A stretch of DNA of 64,000 nt, from positions 5,189,853 to 5,253,852 of the forward strand of contig NZ_KN708638.1 in NCBI RefSeq assembly GCF_000805335.1. Reading direction: 5' to 3'. Under the pieces are notes generated by a model. It made no database searches. It saw only the letters and a list, made by a program, of their open reading frames with translations, and was not told the origin of the DNA. Shown here piece by piece: positions 52,921-63,255 of the stretch. Numbering within the stretch: position 1 is the stretch's first letter; each line of letters opens with the position of its first letter. This stretch comes from Streptomyces sp. CT34. Its GTDB lineage: Bacteria; Actinomycetota; Actinomycetes; Streptomycetales; Streptomycetaceae. The position numbers and the translations under genes were made by a program.

Positions 52921-53658
52921 TCACGAGCGCAAACGATCGGGTGGCCGGTCCCAGTTCTCCGGCAGCTCCGGAACGCCCCAGGCCGGATCGGGCCGCCAGC
53001 TCTCCCAGCCGTCACAGAACGGCCCGGCCCACGCCGCGATCTGTGCGACCGCGGCGCGCCCGGCGCATCTGACCGCGTCTGCCTGCACATCCGTCACCAG
53101 CCCGTCCCGCCGCGCCTGGGCGAACTCGTCCTCGTCCCGCCACTCCCAATGCCGGTCCGGATAGACGCAGATGTCCAGGAAATGATCGAGTGAGTCGATT
53201 CCGCCCGCCCAACGGCGGCGCGGCTCCTCCAGATTGACGTACCAGTTCTTGAAGTGCCAGCCGCGCTCCCAGAACAGCCACACCGACCAGGGGACGCCCG
53301 GCCGGGCCAGCTTCAGCACACCGCTGCCGAACCACCGGTCGCGGACGGTGCGCCGCGGTTTGGTGTAACGGGTGGCCAGCGGCTCGCGGTGCACCGGCGT
53401 TCCGTCGGCGAGCGCCGGCTTGATGCACGAGGTGCCCGGCGCCATCCACACCGCGAGCAACTCCTCGGTGTCCTGCACGACGGTCACCGGACGACAGATG
53501 TGGAACCGGCCGGCCTCGGCGTTGTCCCGGTAGCGCCACAGGATGTGGTCCCCCGGTGCCCAGCGCCCCGGCCCCGCCGCGGGTCGCCCCGCCCCGGCCG
53601 CCGTCGCACCCCTGCCGGCCGCATCGCCTTCCGTCGTCTCCACCATGTCCGCCGTCAT
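52921..53658 (-). CDS. DUF402 family protein
   Basis: A 245-residue protein. Residues 30-220 form a DUF402 domain as in FomD-like nucleotide phosphohydrolases: GDHILWRYRDNAEAGRF, WLFWERGWHFKNWYVNLEEP and LDICVYPDRHWEWRDEDEF, with the conserved Lys/Tyr/Asn and the metal-binding acidic residues. Members hydrolyse nucleoside diphosphates or CMP conjugates, so a nucleotide hydrolase is possible. The start is uncertain: ATG 53658 has no clear ribosome binding site and ATG 53646 is close by. Confidence 0.8.
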   Translation of the reverse strand: MTADMVETTEGDAAGRGATAAGAGRPAAGPGRWAPGDHILWRYRDNAEAGRFHICRPVTVVQDTEELLAVWMAPGTSCIKPALADGTPVHREPLATRYTKPRRTVRDRWFGSGVLKLARPGVPWSVWLFWERGWHFKNWYVNLEEPRRRWAGGIDSLDHFLDICVYPDRHWEWRDEDEFAQARRDGLVTDVQADAVRCAGRAAVAQIAAWAGPFCDGWESWRPDPAWGVPELPENWDRPPDRLRS

Positions 53659-53700
53659 GAGCAGATCTTAGGCGCGGCGCGTTACGCGCGTGGTGACATG

Positions 53701-53875
53701 GGCCGCACCCGCGGTTACGGACGGGGCACCGGCACCGTCACGGACGGGGCATGGGGGACGCCACGGACGCGGGCGGAACGGCCGTCACGGACGCGGCCAA
53801 GGCGGCGGCCACGGACGGGTCGACGGTCGCGCTCGCACCCGTCACGCACCCGTCACGCACCCCTCACGGGCACCG
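53701..53875. repeat. Degenerate CACGGACGSG / CACCCGTCACG repeats
   Basis: The stretch after fumC contains at least six words of the type ACGGACGGG or ACGGACGCG and three ACCCGTCACGC-like words. No hairpin with long arms and no gene is supported. Confidence 0.55.
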
Positions 53876-55270
53876 CTACGGACGGGTCATCCGCAACACG
53901 TCCAGCGCCTCGTCGAGCTGTTCCTCCGTCAGCAGTCCCCGCTCGACATAGCCGCCCTCGATGACCACCTCCCGGATCGTCTTCCGCTCCGCCAGCGACC
54001 GCTTGGCCACCTTCGCGGCCTCCTCGTACCCCAGGTACGTGTTCAGCGGTGTCACCACCGACGGCGACGACTCGGCGTACTCCCGGGCCCGTTCGGCGTT
54101 CGCCGTGATGCCGTCCACCGTCCGGTCCGCCAGCAGCCGCGAGACGTTCGCGATCAGCCGGATCGACTCCAGCACGTTCCGCGCGATGACCGGCAGCATC
54201 ACGTTCAGCTCGAAGTTGCCGGCCGCCCCGGCCGCCGCCACCGTCGCGTCATTCCCGGTGACCTGCGCGGCGACCATCAGCACCGCCTCCGGAATGACGG
54301 GATTGACCTTCCCCGGCATGATCGACGACCCCGGCTGGAGATCCGGCAGACTGATCTCCGCGAGCCCGGTGCGCGGCCCCGACGCCATCCACCGCAGATC
54401 ATTGGCGATCTTCGTCAGCCCGACCGCGATGGTCCGCAACTGACCACTGGTCTCCACGATCCCGTCCCGCGCCCCCTGCGCCTCGAAGTGATTGCGCGCC
54501 TCCGTCAGCGGCAGCCCGGTGGTCCGCGCCACCTCCGCGATCACCGAGGCCGAGAACCCCGGCGGCGTGTTGATACCGGTGCCCACCGCCGTGCCGCCCA
54601 GCGGGAGTTCGGCCAGCCGCGGCAGCGACGCCCGCAGCCGCTCCACGCCGTACCGCACCTGCGCGGCGTACCCCCCGAACTCCTGCCCCAGCGTCACCGG
54701 CGTCGCATCCATCAGATGCGTCCGCCCCGACTTCACCACCCCGGCGAACTCCTCCGCCTTGCGCTCCAGCGCCGCCGCCAGATGCTCCAGCCCCGGAATC
54801 AGGTCGTTCAGCACCGCCGACGTCGCCGCGATATGGATCGACGACGGGAAGACGTCGTTCGACGACTGGCTGGCGTTGACGTGGTCGTTGGGGTGCACGT
54901 CCTTCCCCAGCCGCTCGGTCGCGAGCGTCGCGATGACCTCGTTGGCATTCATGTTCGACGACGTCCCGGACCCGGTCTGGAACACATCGATCGGGAAGTC
55001 CTCGTCCCACCGCCCCTCGGCCACCTCCGCGGCGGCCTCCGCGATCGCCCCCGCGATCTCCTTGCCCAGCACCCCCAGCTCGGCGTTGACGACCGCCGCC
55101 GCCCCCTTGATCCGCGCCAGCGCCTCGATATGCGCCCGCTCCAGCCGCTGCCCCGAGATCGGGAAGTTCTCCACGGCACGCTGCGTCTGCGCCCGCCACT
55201 TGGCATGCGCGGGCACCCGCACCTCACCCATCGAGTCGTGCTCGATCCTGTACGCGCTGTTCTCACTCAT
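53876..55270 (-). CDS. fumC: Fumarate hydratase class II
   Basis: A 464-residue iron-independent fumarase of the TCA cycle. Diagnostic motifs are [15 protein letters not shown] (substrate loop), the conserved His segment [31 protein letters not shown] and the family signature [11 protein letters not shown] near residue 320. The start is ATG 55270, giving the usual [18 protein letters not shown]-terminus; a GTG 24 bases upstream is less likely. A second, unrelated class I fumarase lies at 60227-61924. Confidence 0.95.
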   Translation of the reverse strand: MSENSAYRIEHDSMGEVRVPAHAKWRAQTQRAVENFPISGQRLERAHIEALARIKGAAAVVNAELGVLGKEIAGAIAEAAAEVAEGRWDEDFPIDVFQTGSGTSSNMNANEVIATLATERLGKDVHPNDHVNASQSSNDVFPSSIHIAATSAVLNDLIPGLEHLAAALERKAEEFAGVVKSGRTHLMDATPVTLGQEFGGYAAQVRYGVERLRASLPRLAELPLGGTAVGTGINTPPGFSASVIAEVARTTGLPLTEARNHFEAQGARDGIVETSGQLRTIAVGLTKIANDLRWMASGPRTGLAEISLPDLQPGSSIMPGKVNPVIPEAVLMVAAQVTGNDATVAAAGAAGNFELNVMLPVIARNVLESIRLIANVSRLLADRTVDGITANAERAREYAESSPSVVTPLNTYLGYEEAAKVAKRSLAERKTIREVVIEGGYVERGLLTEEQLDEALDVLRMTRP

Positions 55271-55352
55271 GTCTATGACAGTGCCCGAGAACACCGATCT
55301 GTTCCCGGGCCTGGTGCTTTGTCACCTGCCTGCGGGGCGCAGGCCGGCGGCG

Positions 55353-55634
55353 TCAGCCCTTCAGGGCGCGTATGAAGGCGGTCCAGGCGCCCCCGGGGAA
55401 GACCAGAGCGGGGCGCTGCGGGGCCTTCGAGTCACGGACGGGAACCAGACCGGCGCTGCCGTCCGCCACCTCGACGCAGTCGCCACCCGCCTGATTGCTG
55501 TAGGTGGACTTACGCCAGGCCGCGACGCCGGGAAAGCCTTCCGCTACCTCTACGCAGTTGCCACCGGCCTGATTGCTGTAGCTGGACTTGCGCCAGACGG
55601 CGGCGCTCAGATCGGGACGGGACGCGCTCACCAC
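55353..55634 (-). CDS. DUF397 protein with an internal duplication
   Basis: A 93-residue DUF397 protein of the kind found beside WhiJ-like XRE regulators. It contains two copies of the domain's N-terminal half: WRKSSYSNQAGGNCVEVAEG (about 15-34) and WRKSTYSNQAGGDCVEVADG (about 41-60), while only the second is followed by the rest (VPVRDSK ... PGGAWTAFI). GTG 55634 has GGAAGG 8 bases upstream. Its first 125 bases overlap the end of the XRE gene in another frame. DUF397 proteins may modulate the paired regulator. Confidence 0.8.
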   Translation of the reverse strand: MVSASRPDLSAAVWRKSSYSNQAGGNCVEVAEGFPGVAAWRKSTYSNQAGGDCVEVADGSAGLVPVRDSKAPQRPALVFPGGAWTAFIRALKG

Positions 55635-56454
55635 GATAAGTGCCTTCCATTGCGGATCGGATCACGTCGAGCGACATATTCGGCGGCAGGGCCAGGACCC
55701 CGAGCCGTTCATAGGCCACACGGTACGCCTTCACTTCCCCTGGTTCCTCGGTCAGTTGGCCGTAGTCGGCGCTTTCGAGATATGCGGCATCGCAACCGTC
55801 CGCCGAGGTCAGTACGGTGAATGACCCTCCCATTGCCTCGTGCTTGTCGCTGCTGAAGGGCAGCACCTGCACCGTGATGCGGGGATTGTCCGCGGCCTCC
55901 AGCAGGCGCGCGAACTGCGCCCGCATGATGGCCGCTTTGCCGACGGGCCGCACCAGCACGGCCTCGTCGAGAACCACGGACAGTTCAGGGCCGTCGGACT
56001 GCTCAAGCCGGGCCTGCCGCCCGAGCCGGGCGGCCACCCGTTCCTCCAGCTGTTCGTCGGAGACGAGTGTGCGGTCGAGGCTCAGCAGATCCCGCGCATA
56101 CTCCTTGGTCTGAAGCAGGCCCGGCACGACAGCCGGCATGTACTGCCGGATGACCACCGCCCGTTCCGACAGCGCCATGAACTTCCGCGACCAGTCCGGG
56201 AACGTCTCCCGGTAGACGTACGGCCATAGGTCCACCAGCAATCCATCCGCGCCCACCGCCCCGTCCAGCGCCCGCGCCAGCTCCAGCGTCGGCTTGGCGC
56301 CCGTGCACCGCTCGACCTGATTGGTGCGCGTGCTGTGCGTGCTCACCGCCGCGCCGAGCGCGGTCTGCGTCAGCCCGGCGTCGAGCCGCAGCTTCCGCAG
56401 CCGCGTCCCGAACAACGCGGCCATCGATGACGCCGGATCAATCTCCCTGCGCAC
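55510..56454 (-). CDS. XRE-family regulator (WhiJ-like, HTH plus DUF5753)
   Basis: A 314-residue regulator. The helix-turn-helix (residues 11-70) includes FGTRLRKLRLDAGLTQTALG and the DUF5753 domain (about 95-270) has FMALSERAVVIRQYMPAVVPGLLQTKEYA and ITVQVLPFSSDKHEAMGGSF. Homologues normally end near MSLDVIRSAMEG; here about 44 basic residues follow and run over the DUF397 start, suggesting loss of the original stop codon. The GTG start at 56454 has a GGAGGGG site. It is divergent from a 66-residue protein gene. Confidence 0.85.
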   Translation of the reverse strand: MRREIDPASSMAALFGTRLRKLRLDAGLTQTALGAAVSTHSTRTNQVERCTGAKPTLELARALDGAVGADGLLVDLWPYVYRETFPDWSRKFMALSERAVVIRQYMPAVVPGLLQTKEYARDLLSLDRTLVSDEQLEERVAARLGRQARLEQSDGPELSVVLDEAVLVRPVGKAAIMRAQFARLLEAADNPRITVQVLPFSSDKHEAMGGSFTVLTSADGCDAAYLESADYGQLTEEPGEVKAYRVAYERLGVLALPPNMSLDVIRSAMEGTYRGERVPSRSERRRLAQVQLQQSGRWQLRRGSGRLSRRRGLA

Positions 56455-56657
56455 GGCCCCACTTCCCCTCCCGGCGGCTTACGACTGAAGGAATCAGCAC
56501 TCACTCTCTTCCCAAGGTTACGTCGCAGGGTGACGATGGGAACACGGAACGTAGCAATCCGCTGGAAGTTGAGGGGATCCCACGACGGATCCCGGCAGTC
56601 GCCCTCGCGACTATCGGGAGCGTCAACTCCCCGCCAAGCACTACAGGAGCGTCCTTC

Positions 56658-56858
56658 ATGGATTTGAGCGCCGGCCACACATCGCCCGGCCCGCGATCCC
56701 GGCATTCCCTGATGACCTTGCGCGTCTACAAGACGACCCGCGACGGCGTCGTCACCCAGGAACGCGCCCAGATCCACGTCGTCGCCAGCGACCGCCTCGA
56801 CCTCTACGGCCTCTCCCACGCGTGGCCGCCGTGCGCTTGTCCCCTTCACCAAGGGTGA
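56658..56858 (+). CDS. Small conserved protein beside the XRE gene
   Basis: A 66-residue protein (MDLSAGHTSPGPRSRHSLMT ... LYGLSHAWPPCACPLHQG). Small proteins of this style, with a Pro-Pro-Cys-x-Cys-Pro end, commonly sit beside XRE/DUF397 pairs in Streptomyces. AGGAG lies 9 bases before ATG 56658. The CPC-like end might bind a metal. The function is unknown. Confidence 0.65.
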   Translation: MDLSAGHTSPGPRSRHSLMTLRVYKTTRDGVVTQERAQIHVVASDRLDLYGLSHAWPPCACPLHQG

Positions 56859-56882
56859 TAGGCAGTGGCGCGGGACGGCGGC

Positions 56883-57539
56883 TCAGCCGAACGCGGGCTG
56901 CGGAACGGGAGCACCCTCCGGCGTGAACTGGAGGCTCTGGAGGAACGGCACCATCAGCTCGCAGTAGTCCGCCCAATGGTCCGTGCTGGGCGTGCCGAAC
57001 GTCACCGTAACGAGCGTCTGGGCCCCCGGGACCGCGCTCTGCGGAACGGGGATGAACGCCTGCAACTGCGCGACGTCGATCGGGATGTCTTCCCCCGAGG
57101 CCGCGAATTCGGCGGGCATTCGCAGCTCGGGCGACTGCCGAAGGACCAGGGTGGCCTGGCCGCAGGGCAGACCGATGGTGCTGACCTCGGCGCTCGTCCC
57201 GTGTTTGGCGGCCAGGACCTTGGTCATGCCGGCGACCGCGACCCCGGTGTCCTGATATGCGAGCGGCTGGACCGCGATGGTCACCGTGCCCATGGACAGG
57301 TCGCCGTCGTCGTCGAACGTTCCGAAGCAGGTGCCCGAGTAACGGACACCGGTTTCCGCGAGCAGCTGCGAGACCTTCTGGTATTCCGCCGCGATCGCGT
57401 CGAGCTGCCCACCGGGCAGGACCGCTCCCTGGGCTTCCGCCCGGGCGGCGACCTCTGCGCTTGCTTGTTCGGGGTTCAGACCGGGGGTGGTCTCCCGGAA
57501 GGCGGAGGAAATCTCGAAGGTGATCTGTACCGCGCTCAT
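56883..57539 (-). CDS. Unknown protein in a T7SS-substrate-like operon
   Basis: A 218-residue soluble protein without a recognised domain. It is a beta-rich region (SGTCFGTFDDDGDLSMGTVT, PAEFAASGEDIPIDVAQLQA) with few charged residues; two Cys (in GTCFG and YCELM) could pair. I place the start at ATG 57539 (MSAVQITFEISSAF), which has GGTGA upstream and avoids overlap; ATG 57602 would add 21 residues and overlap the previous gene. As the last gene of an operon with Esx-like proteins it may be an immunity, chaperone or accessory protein, but this is inference. Confidence 0.65.
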   Translation of the reverse strand: MSAVQITFEISSAFRETTPGLNPEQASAEVAARAEAQGAVLPGGQLDAIAAEYQKVSQLLAETGVRYSGTCFGTFDDDGDLSMGTVTIAVQPLAYQDTGVAVAGMTKVLAAKHGTSAEVSTIGLPCGQATLVLRQSPELRMPAEFAASGEDIPIDVAQLQAFIPVPQSAVPGAQTLVTVTFGTPSTDHWADYCELMVPFLQSLQFTPEGAPVPQPAFG

Positions 57540-57562
57540 TGAATTCACCATGTTCGCCGGGT

Positions 57563-58339
57563 TCACGGGGATTTCGGGGGCTGTTGTCCGGTGCTCGGCC
57601 ATGGACCGGGCGGGGCGCTGCCTGACGGCGGGCCGTATCCCGGTGGCGGAGGAGCCATATAGGGATTGGCGACCGGGGGCGGTGGGGCCGGATAGGGATT
57701 GGCGACCGGGGGAGAGGGAGCCCGGGAGTCAGCAGCGGGACCGGGACGTGAGGTCTGCGGGTCCGCCGTGCGTCTGCGTTGGTTCGCGCGCCACGTGTAC
57801 CACTTGAGCACCACAGCGCCGGACAGAAAGAGGACCGAGGCGACAGCGAGCACGACGTACGAGTGCCCGGAGCAATAGTTGCGGACGGCCTCCACCGCTG
57901 CTGCGATGCCGAAGACCAGAAGGCCCTGGAATTGGTAGCTCCGCGCGCCGGGATCGGGAGCTTGGCGGAGTTCTTCCTGGATCTGTTCCACCGGGATCAC
58001 GACGGGCGGTGTGTTCCATACCGGTGTGACACCCGTGTTCGGCGGGACGGCGGTGTTGGTCCTTCGCATGACGAGGAGGCGAGGCGAATATCGCGGGGTC
58101 TCGTAACGCGACACGGAATACCCGTACTGATAACCCAACCATGCGGTCTGCGTGGCCGACATCCCGGCGCCGTGCACCGGAACCTTGACTTCCGGACTCC
58201 CGTCGAACGCACGATGGACTCTCTCCAGGTTCTTGCGTCGCGAGGTCGCCGTTGCTCCGTATCCGGAAAACGTGGAGATCGCGGCGTAGATGCTGAATCC
58301 AATGGCGAGAAGAATCCCCATGGGGAGCAGGAAGCTCAT
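57563..58339 (-). CDS. Membrane protein with proline-rich tail, T7SS-like operon
   Basis: A 258-residue protein. A first membrane helix at residues 3-25 (FLLPMGILLAIGFSIYAAIS) precedes an extracytoplasmic or cytoplasmic domain (30-140). Two further helices follow (about 145-185, GLLVFGIAAAVEAV and VVLAVASVLFLSGAVVL), then a tail rich in Pro and Tyr with the repeat PPVANPYPAPPP / PPVANPYMAPPP. GGAG stands just upstream of ATG 58339, 14 bases after the previous stop. No family is recognised; it may be the membrane partner of the secreted-type proteins upstream. Confidence 0.7.
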   Translation of the reverse strand: MSFLLPMGILLAIGFSIYAAISTFSGYGATATSRRKNLERVHRAFDGSPEVKVPVHGAGMSATQTAWLGYQYGYSVSRYETPRYSPRLLVMRRTNTAVPPNTGVTPVWNTPPVVIPVEQIQEELRQAPDPGARSYQFQGLLVFGIAAAVEAVRNYCSGHSYVVLAVASVLFLSGAVVLKWYTWRANQRRRTADPQTSRPGPAADSRAPSPPVANPYPAPPPPVANPYMAPPPPGYGPPSGSAPPGPWPSTGQQPPKSP

Positions 58340-58353
58340 TTCTCCGACCCCTC

Positions 58354-59607
58354 TCATCCGGGCGCGTGCTGTGACGCGTCCGCGTCTTTCTCGCTGCCCT
58401 TTTCCCAGGCGTGTTTGAACGCGATTCCCAGATTGACCATGGGCGCCATCGGGCCGCCCAGCAGCATGGATCCACCCACTGCAATGGCTTCGCCCTTGTT
58501 GCTGGGAAGGAAGTAGCCGAGGCTTGTCAGGTCGTGCTTCCAGTCCACGAGAGTCTTGCCGGTCGACCCCCACCCGGCGGCCTTGCCGAGCTCATCGACC
58601 TTCGACTCCAGGATGGCTCCGCTGACTTTCCCCGCTACTTTGGCGGCATTGCTCAGACCGAACGAGGCTACCCCTAGTTCGTCCTCCAGCAACGTCCTGT
58701 CGCTGACGACGTCTTTGCCGGCGACGCTCTGTGCTGTCTTATGAAGCGCAAGCGCGGCCAGCGAACTGAGGCCGGAAACGGGTGCCATGACCTCCTCTGC
58801 CGGCGGAAAGCAGAATCCGACTAATCCGGTGATGGTGCTGACGGTTGAGAGCACATCGCCAATGGCGGCAATCGCGTTGGCATGTTCCTTGACCCAGCGC
58901 CCGAGTAGCTGTTCGAAGTCTCCGATGGCTTTCGCCAGATCTTTGAAGCCCCTCAGTAGATCGTCGAAGAATCCCGGCCCTTCCGGAGCTTCTTTGGCGG
59001 CTTCCGACAGCGCTGACGCAGTGTTCGCAGCCAGTTCCTCGTGCTGTGAACGGATTTTTTTCGCGGCCTCGACGATGACCGAGAGCTGATCGCGTGCGTA
59101 GTTCTGCTCGTTGACGGCTTGGTCGTAGCGTTCCTTGGCGGATTCGAATTCGGCATCACTCATGACCGAGGGCCCCAGACCGCCGAAGATCTCCAGGTCC
59201 GGATTGTTGTCGGCGCGCTCCGCGCGCTTGCGGGCCGTCTTGGCGTCACTCTCGTACGAGTTCGCCGCAGCTTGCATAGCGGTCAGGTGTGACTGCCACG
59301 CGTCCAAGGCGTGGCGGGCGTGCTCGAAGCTCTTTCCTGCGGTGTCCAGCAGCTTCGGAAGGGGTTGGATCTTGGCACGGAACCCGTCTGAGGCCGCGCC
59401 GCTCCAGCTGATGCCTTTGTTGATGCCTTGGAGGGTCTCCGAGGCGCTCTCGATGTTCTTGTGAGCGCGATCCAGGTCCCCGACAAGATCTTCGATTGCC
59501 TGAAGCACCCCGGGTGCTGGATTGAACCGCAGCCCAGAGAATTGACCGTTGTCCTCGTACGGATCTCCGTCGGAGTATCCCCAAATCCGCTCACCGAGGT
59601 TATACAT
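58354..59607 (-). CDS. Large WXG/PPE-like helical protein, putative T7SS substrate
   Basis: A 417-residue helical protein. Residues 35-200 form a long helical hairpin, with the turn motif GISWSGAASDGFRAKI resembling WXG100/PPE proteins, followed by AKTARKRAERADN-type coils. The C-terminal half has hydrophobic stretches (IAAIGDVLSTVSTITGLVGF, AVGGSMLLGGPMAPMVNLGI) and no evident toxin catalytic motif. The start is ATG 59607 after GGGGGG. Codon use is less GC-rich than in nearby genes. It is probably exported or membrane-active, paired with the small Esx-like protein upstream. Confidence 0.7.
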   Translation of the reverse strand: MYNLGERIWGYSDGDPYEDNGQFSGLRFNPAPGVLQAIEDLVGDLDRAHKNIESASETLQGINKGISWSGAASDGFRAKIQPLPKLLDTAGKSFEHARHALDAWQSHLTAMQAAANSYESDAKTARKRAERADNNPDLEIFGGLGPSVMSDAEFESAKERYDQAVNEQNYARDQLSVIVEAAKKIRSQHEELAANTASALSEAAKEAPEGPGFFDDLLRGFKDLAKAIGDFEQLLGRWVKEHANAIAAIGDVLSTVSTITGLVGFCFPPAEEVMAPVSGLSSLAALALHKTAQSVAGKDVVSDRTLLEDELGVASFGLSNAAKVAGKVSGAILESKVDELGKAAGWGSTGKTLVDWKHDLTSLGYFLPSNKGEAIAVGGSMLLGGPMAPMVNLGIAFKHAWEKGSEKDADASQHAPG

Positions 59608-59646
59608 GTCCCCCCCGCCATGCTGTGTCAATGGGTGATTTTTTCG

Positions 59647-59997
59647 CTAACCGAACGGGCTGGCCTGCGCGTCGGCGGCGGCCGGTCCTCCGCTCTGGTC
59701 GTGACCTTTGGCGAGAGCCTGATGAATGGCACTGTCGGTCTCGTTGTATGCGCGCGCGGTGGTTTGCATCCCTTGGTGAATGGCATCGGTGATCTCTGCG
59801 ATCTGCGAAATGCCGTATTCCCATGAATTCTTGAAGTCGGCCCCCGCTCTGTCGATCGGACTACTACCGAGATCGCTGAACGTTGCACTCCGCAAGTCGC
59901 TGCTGGCCTTTTTCATAGACTCGGTGCAGAGCTCCAGGCGCGTCGAGAGGGAGCTCAGCTCCTCGACATCGACCGTGAATTCCCCCGAACTGGACAC
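59647..59997 (-). CDS. Small Esx/EspC-like helical protein
   Basis: A 116-residue protein of WXG100/EspC style. It has two amphipathic helices separated around NSWEYG (about residues 62-67), and the sequence ARAYNETDSAI near residue 90 fits the YxxxD/E secretion signal of type VII substrates. The start is GTG 59997, downstream of GAGGGGG. It is the first gene of the four-gene operon and a likely export partner of the 417-residue protein. Confidence 0.7.
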   Translation of the reverse strand: MSSSGEFTVDVEELSSLSTRLELCTESMKKASSDLRSATFSDLGSSPIDRAGADFKNSWEYGISQIAEITDAIHQGMQTTARAYNETDSAIHQALAKGHDQSGGPAAADAQASPFG

Positions 59998-60058
59998 AGG
60001 CGTGTATTCCCCCTCGTCGTGGCGTGTCTGACGGCATGGGCGGCAAGAATAACAGGTG

Positions 60059-60087
60059 TGTATTTCGCCTGGCGATCTCATTGTCAA
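60059..60087 (-). promoter_or_regulatory. Candidate promoter of the T7SS-like operon
   Basis: On the minus strand, TTGACA (60082-60087) is followed after 17 bases by AATACA (60059-60064). The -35 is perfect and the -10 is poor. The surroundings are A/T-rich for this genome, including GTTAAC palindromic words just upstream. Confidence 0.4.
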
Positions 60088-60150
60088 CTTGTTAACGGCG
60101 TTGAAAGTTGGCTGAAAATCGCGCCCGCCTGCGGAGTCGGTGAAACGTCA

Positions 60151-60186
60151 ACGGCCATCACCCGCACACCCGCGGATGATGGCCGT
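60151..60186. terminator. Hairpin terminator after the class I fumarase gene
   Basis: ACGGCCATCA (60151-60160) pairs perfectly with TGATGGCCGT (60177-60186) with a 16-base loop, 41 bases past the fumarase stop codon. Confidence 0.65.
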
Positions 60187-60226
60187 AAACGGACAGAACA
60201 GGAGGTAAGCCTGTAAGGGATGAGCC

Positions 60227-61924
<1,698 letters not shown>

Positions 61925-62053
61925 TTGAGGGTGATTCCTTACTCGGAGGGGTGTGGCTGACGTCTACGGCAGCGCCAGAACAGCGTAGAACCCCGGCCGG
62001 CGGGGCCCGCTGTGAGGTAAGGCTCAGTGGGTACAGGTCGTGAGTTCCCTAGT

Positions 62054-62067
62054 CGCGATCTATCGCG
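62054..62067. promoter_or_regulatory. Palindrome CGCGAT-CT-ATCGCG at the DUF1707 gene promoter
   Basis: A perfect inverted repeat 18 bases upstream of the GTG start. TACGCT (62074-62079) lies 6 bases before the start codon and is a fair -10, so the mRNA is probably leaderless and the palindrome would overlap the -35 area. Confidence 0.5.
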
Positions 62068-62085
62068 TTTCGGTACGCTGTTGCC

Positions 62086-62979
62086 GTGGACGCTTCAGAC
62101 AACGGGGGACGACCGGGCCCCGAGACCCCGCCCGGAACGCTTCAGAAGCAGCAGAGGCACGAGGAGCAGCGGGTGCGGCTGACCAAGGACGCCGCCCGGC
62201 CGCAGGGCAAACCGGTCGCCGAGGCGGACCTGCGCGCCTCGGACGCCGACCGCGACCGGATCGCCGAGATCCTGCGCGAGGCGCTCGCCGAGGGCCGGCT
62301 GGACGCCGAGGAGCACGCCGAGCGGATCGACGCGGTCTACCGCGCCAAGACCATCGGCGAACTGGAGCCCGTCGTAAGGGACTTGCCCGTGGCGGGCGAC
62401 AACGGCCGGCAGCCCGGCCCGGCGTACGACGCCGTGCAGACCGGCCACCTTCCCGACCAGAGCCTCGTCGCGATCTTCAGCGCCGCCGCCCGCAAGGGCC
62501 GCTGGCGGGTCCCGGCGCGGATCAACGCGGTCGCGGTCTTCGGGAGCGTGGAGATCGATCTGACCGAGGCGGTCTTCCCCCAGCAGCAGATCCAGATCAA
62601 CGTCACCTCCGTCTTCGGCAGTGTCGAGATCCGGGTCCCGGAGAACATCACGCTGCGCAGCAGCGGCTCGGGCATCCTGGGCAGCTTCGAGGCCGAGACG
62701 AACGACGCGGTGGACCCCGACGCCCCGGTCGTGCACGTCAACGGCTTCGCGCTGCTGGGCAGTGTGGAGGCCAGGCCGAAGCGCGGCGCCTGGATCCACG
62801 ATCTGCACGACCGGCTGCGCGACCAGCGCCGGGAGCGCCACGAGCGGCTCGACCGGCTGCGCGCCGAGCGGCACGAGCGGATGGACCGCCTGCGGACGGA
62901 GCGGCACGAGCTGATGGACCGGCGGCGGGCCGAGCGCCGGGAGCGGCGGGACGAACGGCGCGACCGCCACCGCGGCTGA
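62086..62979 (+). CDS. DUF1707 protein with C-terminal charged 11-residue repeats
   Basis: A 297-residue protein. The DUF1707 domain spans residues 45-103 (LRASDADRDRIAEILREALA, EGRLDAEEHAERIDAVYRAK). A LiaF-like beta domain follows (about 125-235: AVAVFGSVEIDLTEAVFP, INVTSVFGSVEIRVPENI, LGSFEAETND). The last ~55 residues are an Arg/Glu helix with an 11-residue period (RHERLDRLRAE, RHERMDRLRTE, RHELMDRRRAE). No ribosome binding site is visible and GTG 62086 seems to be the transcript start. DUF1707/LiaF proteins are linked to envelope stress; the role here is inferred. Confidence 0.8.
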   Translation: MDASDNGGRPGPETPPGTLQKQQRHEEQRVRLTKDAARPQGKPVAEADLRASDADRDRIAEILREALAEGRLDAEEHAERIDAVYRAKTIGELEPVVRDLPVAGDNGRQPGPAYDAVQTGHLPDQSLVAIFSAAARKGRWRVPARINAVAVFGSVEIDLTEAVFPQQQIQINVTSVFGSVEIRVPENITLRSSGSGILGSFEAETNDAVDPDAPVVHVNGFALLGSVEARPKRGAWIHDLHDRLRDQRRERHERLDRLRAERHERMDRLRTERHELMDRRRAERRERRDERRDRHRG

Positions 62980-63255
62980 CCGGACCGGCGGCGCGGCCCG
63001 ACGGGCCGGTCGGCAGGAGGACCGATGACGGTTCCGCCGGCGGTACGGCGGCTGACGGGCGGCGACCCGGCCCGTTGACGGGGGCGCCGCCCGCCGCGCC
63101 CCGCGCTCCCGATCGCCACGGTGTGCATAAGCGTGCGTACAGCGGGTAGGGCTGGTGCATCGTCTCTCGTACGGCTGCGGGGTGCGAAAAAGGCCGTGCG
63201 CAGCGAGACGGGCAAGGGTGATTTCTCTCGCCGAAGCCGTCGTCAGGAGTAGACC

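Noticed and set aside
58354-59607. Polymorphic toxin with a C-terminal catalytic domain
   Set aside because: The C-terminal half shows hydrophobic and helical stretches but no nuclease, deaminase or peptidase motif that I could recognise, so no toxin activity is claimed.
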